Origin: Rapana venosa
Taxonomy: Eukaryota > Mollusca > Gastropoda > Neogastropoda > Muricidae
Length of the DNA stretch: 64,000 nucleotides
Direction of reading: 5' to 3'
NCBI GenBank assembly: GCA_028751875.1
Contig: CM054141.1
Location: 67,486,922 to 67,550,921 of the forward strand
Positions 25,460-64,000 of the stretch are shown here, piece by piece. Made by a program: the position numbers and the translations under genes. The first letter of the stretch is position 1. Every line of letters begins with the position of its first letter. The notes beneath the pieces were generated by a model, which did not search any database, was not told the DNA's origin, and was given only the letters and a program-made list of their open reading frames with translations.

Positions 25460-25521
25460 GTGGTTTACCTGTAGTACTCAGCATGTGTGACCCATAATCA
25501 GGTTACTGGGCCTGGGCTTGA

Positions 25522-25551
<30 letters not shown>
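25427..25551. repeat. Two (CT)n runs
   Basis: CT runs at 25429-25455 and 25522-25552. Confidence 0.9.
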
Positions 25552-25553
<2 letters not shown>

Positions 25554-25554
25554 T

Positions 25555-25669
25555 GGGAACGGATGACAAAATTGACAAAACTGTATACGCACGGGTACTG
25601 GATTTTAAAAACAAAAAGCAGAGGAGTGCTTATTCCATTACCCTCGAAATAACAGAAAATAAACAAATA
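25555..25669 (+). mobile_element. S1 SINE tail
   Basis: Contains gatgacaaaattgacaaaac and tgcttattccattaccctcg followed by aaataac and an A/T-rich tail. The 5' part is missing. Confidence 0.8.
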
Positions 25670-25672
<3 letters not shown>

Positions 25673-25717
<45 letters not shown>

Positions 25718-25743
25718 CTCTCTCTCTCCCCTCTCTCTCTCTC
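25673..25743. repeat. (CT)n microsatellite
   Basis: CT run of about 70 bp with a few breaks. Confidence 0.95.
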
Positions 25744-25885
25744 CAACAATCCGCGAATGTGTGGCACACTTGTGTTGTTGTCTGTCGTTTCGCTAACTGC
25801 ATCTCTCTCAGACATATTTGTGTTGTGCTCTTGTGCACGTCAGTTCCAAGGCGGTAGCCATGCAGATGTCCACACACACACACAC

Positions 25886-26039
25886 ACACCGTCTCCATGT
25901 TTCTGTGTCACAGTTTCTGGCTGTCGGTCTGTCTGTCTCTGTGTGTCTCTTACGTACACACACACCACACACACAACGTCTCCATGTTTCCGTGTCACAG
26001 TTTCTGGCTGTCGGTCTGTCTGTCTCTGTGTGTCTCTTA

Positions 26040-26058
<19 letters not shown>
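25886..26058. repeat. Two-copy tandem duplication (~87 bp)
   Basis: The phrase cgtctccatgtttctgtgtc through tctcttacgtacacac occurs twice, at about 25889 and 25977, nearly identical. CA runs flank both copies. Confidence 0.9.
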
Positions 26059-26077
<19 letters not shown>

Positions 26078-26343
26078 GGCAGTCACAGTAACATACATCT
26101 GCACGTGTGCACATACATACACACACACACTGCAGATCACAAGAATCTCAAAAGATCATGGTGTATACATACACACCCAAGGGAAAATGTCGCAGGGGTA
26201 CACAGAACCCAATGAACTCAATATGTTTTGAACTCGATACGATATGACTGTTTTCTTGGGTGTGGGTATGAAATAAGTGCGTGCGTTTGCACGTCTTTGA
26301 GTCTGCATTTGGTGTACACGCGTTTCGCAAAAGTTGTCGTGAG

Positions 26344-26346
<3 letters not shown>

Positions 26347-26383
<37 letters not shown>

Positions 26384-26407
26384 TTACCACCCCCCCATCC
26401 CCCCCCT
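26347..26407. repeat. Poly-C tract
   Basis: C run of about 37 bp, then shorter C blocks. Confidence 0.9.
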
Positions 26408-26604
26408 TTTTTCTTTATAATACTCTGCTTCCTTTAATTTCCATCCATCCCCACCGTTTTTGTTGTTTTATTTATGTTTGCGTTTTGTAATTGAACCCCT
26501 CCCATCGTTTTTTGTTTATTTATTTTTTGTTTATTCCCTCCCTTTTGTTTTTTGGTTGGTTTGTTGTGGGAGAGGAAGAACAATTTTTACATTTACACTT
26601 CGTT

Positions 26605-26802
26605 CTTTATTTTTTGATCATTCATATCTGGTGGTAAGATTTCTTTATTTTTGATCATTCATATCTGGTGTAAGATTTTTAGTTTGGAAGAATCTGATTT
26701 CCATTAAATTGTGTGTGTGTGTGTTGTATGTATTTTGTGTGTGCGTGTGTTGTGTGTGTCGTGTGTGTGTGTGTGTATGTCTGTGTGTTGTGTGTGTATG
26801 TG

Positions 26803-26869
<67 letters not shown>

Positions 26870-26880
26870 ACGTGTGTGTA
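26605..26880. repeat. Short duplication and (GT)n microsatellite
   Basis: gatcattcatatctggtg occurs at 26618 and 26656; GT runs fill 26711-26877. Confidence 0.9.
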
Positions 26881-27816
26881 TACACAGTTACTAATGTTTT
26901 GCATTCCAAAAAGCCGACCTCCGCTTCATATGAACATGTCATTGATATTTTTAAAAGAAACTTTCCCAAGTCATCTGTCTGATATTTTCAACTCCCACCA
27001 GCTATGTTATCGGTGTGTGTGTGTGTGCTCTTGCGTGTGTGCGTGGCTTTTTTGTGGGTTTTTTCTTTTCTTTTTTTATGCAATGTCTCACCCGACATAG
27101 TGTTTTTTTGATCGGCTTGTAGACGGCACACAAAACGAATTCACATGGACAGTACTGTATGCCTGCGTACCTGTCTGCGTGAATGTCCATGCATGCACAC
27201 GCATACATGTACACCATATTATTCAGAGCATGATACAAAGCCATAAAAGAAGCGTGACTGTTGATATAATATGTGACAGTAATGTAAATCAAACTGGGCC
27301 TTTCCCTACTCCACTCCTCTTCATTCAGAACTGCCAAGAACTGCGTCGAGAAATAAGCCACCACCGGTACCATCAGGTCTTCCTATGTAGTTTGTGTGTT
27401 AAACACACACTTTTCCTACTGCTGTCATTCGTTTCAAAACAGTATTGTGCGCGTGTGCCGGCTTGCATTGAATTCTTCTTCGCAGCAGCCTTTGTTGTGC
27501 AGGTGAACATTCATTCTGAACTCGAGTGCGCTGACGACATCGCCTAATACAATAAGAGTTTAACCCCCCCCCCAACCACAACACAGACACACACACACAA
27601 AGAGTGAAGACGGTTTTGTTGTACCGGCGTTAACCTGTTGAATGGGTGATGATGATACTGCATTTATATATAAAAAAAATATTTAAAAAATAAGGAGTGG
27701 GTTTTTTCGTTTGCGAGAGTTTAAGGTTTTGTCGTGTGTTTGTATTTTTTATTTCTGTTTTTTTTGTTGTTTGTTTGCTTGTGCTTTGGTGGTTGTTGTG
27801 TTGTTGTTGTTTTTTT

Positions 27817-27817
<1 letters not shown>
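26881..27817. other. No recognisable feature
   Basis: Mixed DNA with short GT and poly-C patches. Frames at 27179-27547 are open but show no domain or bias I can support. Confidence 0.35.
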
Positions 27818-27880
<63 letters not shown>

Positions 27881-28279
27881 AACATGCAATGAGAGATAGA
27901 GGGAGGGACAGACAGACAGACAGACAGAGCGATAAAGTCAGAGACAATTAACCACTAAACCAAACATTTAAACCAATTCCTTTAATTTCCCTAATAATGG
28001 GAGCAGACTCTCATAACTCGTTTCTCCATCTTCCACTTCTCCCATTCCACTCCTGTTCCTTTTTCTTCCCCCCCCCCCCCCCCCCCCCCTCCTCTCTCTT
28101 CCTTTCTCTCTCTCTCTCTCTGCGCCGTTTTGTTTTTGTTTTGGCTTAGTCCCCGACAACCCCTCCCAAAAAAACAACAGCACACAACAAACCAAAAAAA
28201 ATCTTTGCCATGTCAGTGACAGGCAGCACGTGCGCTCTCCCTGGGACGTCATGCTACCCGTCAGTGCAGCCAGGTGTAA

Positions 28280-28345
<66 letters not shown>
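27818..28345. repeat. (CT)n, poly-C and (CA)n tracts
   Basis: CT run 27819-27878, C run 28069-28089, CT/CA run 28287-28345. Confidence 0.9.
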
Positions 28346-29235
28346 CGCACTCTGAGGTAAGGGGAAGAATGTAGGTCAATGAATTCTCTCCCTTGTCGAA
28401 AGGCTAATGAGGCTTCTGATTGGACGGCAAGTGTCTTCTTTCCTTATTGCACGCGCCATGTTGAAAATGTGGGGTAGAGGAAGCGCTAACCACAACGCAC
28501 TAGATCTATATTCATGGAGACTACACCTCAAGAGCCTCTCCTATAGACTGGATGGATTTTTAAGTGTGCAAGGAGTATGATAAAGTAGATTGGATTGAGG
28601 TGGGTAAAGTTTAGTGGGTTGTTTTTTTTTTTTTGGTCGATGCTTCAAGTCCTCTGATTTTTAAAGGATGTAGTTAAGGTTATTGATATTGCAGGGTTGC
28701 TGTTTGAGTTTTTTTTTTGTTTGGCTTAAGATTTTCATTTTAAGAGTGTGTTCTTCAAAAATGATATTGGGATTGCCGGAAGGGGTGGGTGGAAAGGGGG
28801 TGGGGGATGAAAAGTCGGAGACTTTAAAAGAGAAAGTGTAGAGGTATTAGATCTATGAGTTTTCTCCCCCTGATTCACACTTGTATACAAGAAACCAAAT
28901 GGTAGACTAGATTGAACAACTAGATTCAGATTGGTATACTATTTATATAAACGAGCCTTGCCACAGTTCTCAGAAGTATGAAATTTATTCCTCCAACTTG
29001 GCTAGGGTATGGAACAGGAGAGCAGAAAGTCTTGCTCTTGCTTCTTGTCTGTCCTTACCCTAAAAACAAAACAAAAAACCTCCCAGACTATTCGTTTTGA
29101 ATCACGTTTACCCAGTTTTACAGGCTAGAAACGAATTTCTGATTTTTTTTCCCCATTTATGCAGAAAGAACAACAAAGCACACCGAATATTGTAACAATG
29201 CCTTAAACAAGAAAAATCAGTACCTTCCCCCTCGC
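28346..29235. other. No recognisable feature
   Basis: Low-repeat DNA. A first exon or promoter of the receptor gene could lie here, but I found no open frame starting with a signal peptide and ending in phase 1 at a GT. Confidence 0.35.
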
Positions 29236-29237
29236 TA

Positions 29238-29239
<2 letters not shown>

Positions 29240-29286
<47 letters not shown>

Positions 29287-29290
29287 ACTA
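29240..29290. repeat. (CT)n-(CA)n microsatellite
   Basis: CT run followed by CA run. Confidence 0.95.
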
Positions 29291-29540
29291 CCCAATAGCA
29301 TCACTCAAAAGGGGGCAGCAGAAGAAGGTACTTTTGTGATGCCCCTGCTTTTCTGACCATGCCACCTGACACCTGCCTGTCTCCCCATCTGGCATCTGTC
29401 TCTGACACTCTGGTATTGGCAAAGACCCGAATGGGAACTATAGAAAAAGTATTTGTTTCCTGGTGAGCTTGCCAGTGCGGCAATGACGTCAGTTCTGTGG
29501 CCCATAAAACGTCACTTGGCATTGGAGTGTGTGTTGGGGC

Positions 29541-29649
29541 AGGGGGGGGGGGGGGGATGGTTTGGGGGGGAGATGTGTTTCTGTGATGAGGACCTGTGCT
29601 CTCTTGCTTGTGTGAATGCTCTTGTGTAAGCATTAGAAATCATTTTATT

Positions 29650-29705
<56 letters not shown>
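29541..29705. repeat. Poly-G and (CT)n tracts
   Basis: G run at 29541-29556 and CT run at 29650-29704. Confidence 0.9.
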
Positions 29706-29710
<5 letters not shown>

Positions 29711-30214
29711 TCTCTGTGCATGTGTGTGTGTAATGTCTGCTTGCCTATATGTGTGCACACCTGCGTAGGTGTAAGCTGTGTGAATTGTGTGAGTGTTTGG
29801 TGCATATGAGTGTATTCATGGATGTTTATGAGTTACTGAGTCGGGAGAAAGGCCAGTCTTTGCATGCATGTGATTTGTGTGCTAGTGCATCTGTGTTTAT
29901 AGGCCCACTTGTGTTCATTTGTCATATAGGAATGCATGCATACATGCACTCACTTCCATTCTGACCGAGTATTTTTCACAGTAGGAAGTAGGGTGGTTCT
30001 TTTTATATCCACACATATATATATCTACCCTGTGTCCATATGTGTGCCTTCATTCAGACTCTGTTACCTTGTATAGTGCATGTAGATCTTCTTTAAATCT
30101 TTCTCTGAGATTATCACCAGTCCCTGTCATTAAGACAGTCTGGTGCAGTCAGGCTTGTAGACCATGTTGGAATATGAAGAGCCTGTCTAGAGTTGGATAA
30201 TTGTACAAGTTCGT

Positions 30215-30297
30215 AAAATGCTCAGACAGGAACTATTGTTGTCTGTCCTGGGGGAAAATGTGTTGCCCTGCCGTTAAGTGCTTGACAAACTGGACAA
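30215..30297 (+). mobile_element. R3 element fragment (5' part)
   Basis: Contains atgctcagacaggaactatt, gaaaatgtgttgccctgccg and ttaagtgcttgacaaactgg, matching the 5' end of R3 copies in sense orientation. Flanking DNA to 31370 holds nothing recognisable. Confidence 0.7.
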
Positions 30298-31377
30298 GTT
30301 GAAATACTGTAGGCAGTGTCCATTTGCTGTCAAGTGGAGTCAGACAATTCATTATAGTATGGCTGGTTGTCAGACAAGGGAGTGGGAGGAAGGTGTTGGC
30401 GACAGCTCGGAATGCGGGAGGTGGGGATAATGGGATATGGTGGAAGTGGGTGAGGGGGGTTGGGGTCATGGTTTTCAAGGAGGGAAGATGGTAAAGAAGC
30501 AGAGACCTTTTCGTCTTGTCAAAAGCACTCAACTGCCACTGAGTGTCATGTCATGTTGTGAAGTGTGTCAAGTGTTACCTTGACATACCTGGTTGTTGTT
30601 TTGTGGTCTGTGCTGTGTTAAATTATCATTGTTTGATATATGTCTCAGGATTGCTGTTTGACTTTAGCCTGTCTTATTATGTTAATCTAGAAATTAACAT
30701 GACAGGGGGGAAAACCTGATGCATTTTGGTTGAAGTGTTTGTCATGCTAGATAGCCATTGGAATGGATAGTCTGTTTTAAGCAACATAAGATAAAGAACA
30801 TGCTGAAATCCCTTTTGTTTCTGTTTGATTCTTAAATGTTTGGGGTTTGGTTTTTTGTTTTGTTTTTTCTTTTTTTCTGTCAACTTAAATCTATGTTTCT
30901 GATGTACTTAGCTGTCATTTTTCAACTTCAAGTAAGTTTCGAGCCTTATGTCCGTTTGCAACTCTACATATCTCAAGGTTCTTGTGATGTCATGAGGTCC
31001 ATTCAGTCCCGCTTGCAGAAAGACACATTCTTCGTTTTCCATGTTTTTTACTTATTGCTTTTCTGGAATTTACTTTGTGATATGGTCTATTTTCCTGTTT
31101 ATGATCTGGGTTGATACATATTAACTTGCATGAATGGCGTGGTCTCAGTAGAGGCCTTGTGTACTTGTGTTAAGGAATGCGTAGTGGTGTTTATTTCGTT
31201 GGCTTTGTTTTTTTCATTTTTTTTAGCAGACTGATGAAGTATGTATTGTGAGGAGATGGTTAATGGTGTCACTTTGGAAATGACTGACATAGTTTACATC
31301 TGAGTAGGTTTCTTTTCAGTAGATGTGGCAAAAGCCCTGTCACGGCTGGCTATAGCAGTGCTGACTTTAACTGCACC

Positions 31378-31640
31378 AAGAACACATTTGTAAATATAAC
31401 ATGTGTATCTGCAATGTGTAAACTGCTATGTAGCAGCTCCAAGCAATAAGGGAAATAGCCATATGGAACTTGCACCAGTCAGAAGTACTTATTAAATCAA
31501 ACTAAACCGAGAGTACATTAGTAAACATACATCTGTAATTTATCTGTGTTCATTACTATGCAGCAATGAGAAAAGTAACCACATATCATACCACTCACTA
31601 GTATTGAACTGAACAAAACCAATTCTTGTACATTGATGAC
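31378..31640 (+). repeat. Diverged two-copy repeat (~130 bp) upstream of the Ig1 exon
   Basis: Two adjacent blocks align in order: agaacacatttgtaaatata with gagtacattagtaaacatac, tatgtagcagc with tatgcagcaat, and taaatcaaactaaacc with tgaactgaacaaaacc. The second block ends about 36 bp before the exon at 31677. Confidence 0.55.
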
Positions 31641-31676
31641 CATACATGTAAGTCTGCTTCCATTGCTGTGTGACAG

Positions 31677-63729
<32,053 letters not shown>

Positions 63730-63829
63730 GTGAGGGTGTTGTTGAGACAGGTGTGCTATTATTGTGTGTGTGTGTGCTTGCGTGCGTGTGTGTGCGTGTG
63801 TGAGAGAAAGAGCAAGAGGTAGACTCAGT

Positions 63830-64000
63830 TGTTGCAGTATTACCTGGCTGTGTGTTGCTTGGTTTGCAGTATTACCTGACTGTTGCTTTGTTGCAGTATT
63901 ACCTGACTGTTGCTTGGTTTGCAGTATTACCTGACTGTTGCTTGGTTGCAGTATTACCTGACTGTTGCTTGGTTTGCAGTATTACCTGACTGTTGCTTGG
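63830..64000 (+). repeat. Tandem array of splice-acceptor-like units
   Basis: Six units each contain tgcag followed by tattacctg, with the base after AG at 63838, 63870, 63897, 63925, 63952 and 63980, so the period is 27-28 bp after a first 32-bp step. The array begins about 100 bp past the last kinase exon and continues off the window. Each unit could be read as the start of the next exon (Tyr-Tyr-Leu), so the real acceptor cannot be chosen from this window. Confidence 0.9.

Noticed and set aside
27179..27547. 122-codon open frame in non-repetitive DNA.
   Set aside because: No recognisable domain, no good start context, and composition like the surrounding noncoding DNA.
29484..29491. Perfect TGACGTCA (CRE-like) site upstream of the gene.
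   Set aside because: One 8-bp palindrome is expected by chance in a window of this size, and no promoter or first exon is seen next to it.

Overview
This is eukaryotic genomic DNA carrying one recognisable protein-coding gene, split into small exons with GT-AG introns of about 0.2 to 7.4 kb. The rest is dense simple-sequence repeat, minisatellite and transposon debris. The coding content (an invertebrate-style VEGF/PDGF receptor), the tRNA-headed SINEs, RTE-like LINE tails and heavy GT/CT/GATA microsatellites suggest a lophotrochozoan, most likely a gastropod mollusc. That placement is inference, not proof. One 500-N assembly gap lies at 5430-5929.

The gene (+ strand, 31677-63729, both ends missing) is a VEGFR-like receptor tyrosine kinase. 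I could place 23 exons with compatible phases and splice sites, giving about 1,221 codons. In order they encode seven Ig-like domains, a transmembrane helix, a juxtamembrane segment and a split kinase with a short insert; the kinase runs from GQGAFG through HRDLAARN and DFG to the C-lobe. The signal-peptide exon(s) and the C-terminal tail were not found. Ig4 lacks its cysteine pair, as in vertebrate VEGFRs.

Layout. 1-5429: microsatellites, a LINE remnant (2466-2740) and a SINE. 5930-7410: a diverged minisatellite split by a repeat. 7480-17090: homopolymer, dinucleotide and triplet tracts, two copies of an unclassified repeat (R5), an inverted-repeat pair (12.2-13.5 kb) and a LINE 3' end (14206-14757). 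17.2-31.6 kb: SINEs, R3 copies, long poly-C tracts and no supportable gene. 31.7-63.7 kb: the receptor gene, with introns full of SINEs, a piggyBac deletion derivative (47658-49138) and minisatellites.

Repeat names used below. S1: tRNA-headed SINE whose tail carries CATTATCCTCGAAATAAAAG. S2: SINEs sharing a tail with GCGGCTACCTT...GAGCTCTAG; two different bodies, 2a and 2b. R3: about 310-380 bp element ending in CCCCRTGGGG. R4: about 69 bp element with (AAT)n and TATATAGCGCT. R5: about 450 bp unclassified repeat. R6: about 185 bp repeat found in two introns.

The most unusual signal is that tandem arrays repeatedly end directly at 3' splice sites of the receptor gene (exons at 40677, 45248, 55396 and 57243). 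In addition, the catalytic-loop exon has a degenerate in-frame copy of itself just upstream, and the window ends in an array of six successive splice-acceptor-like units.
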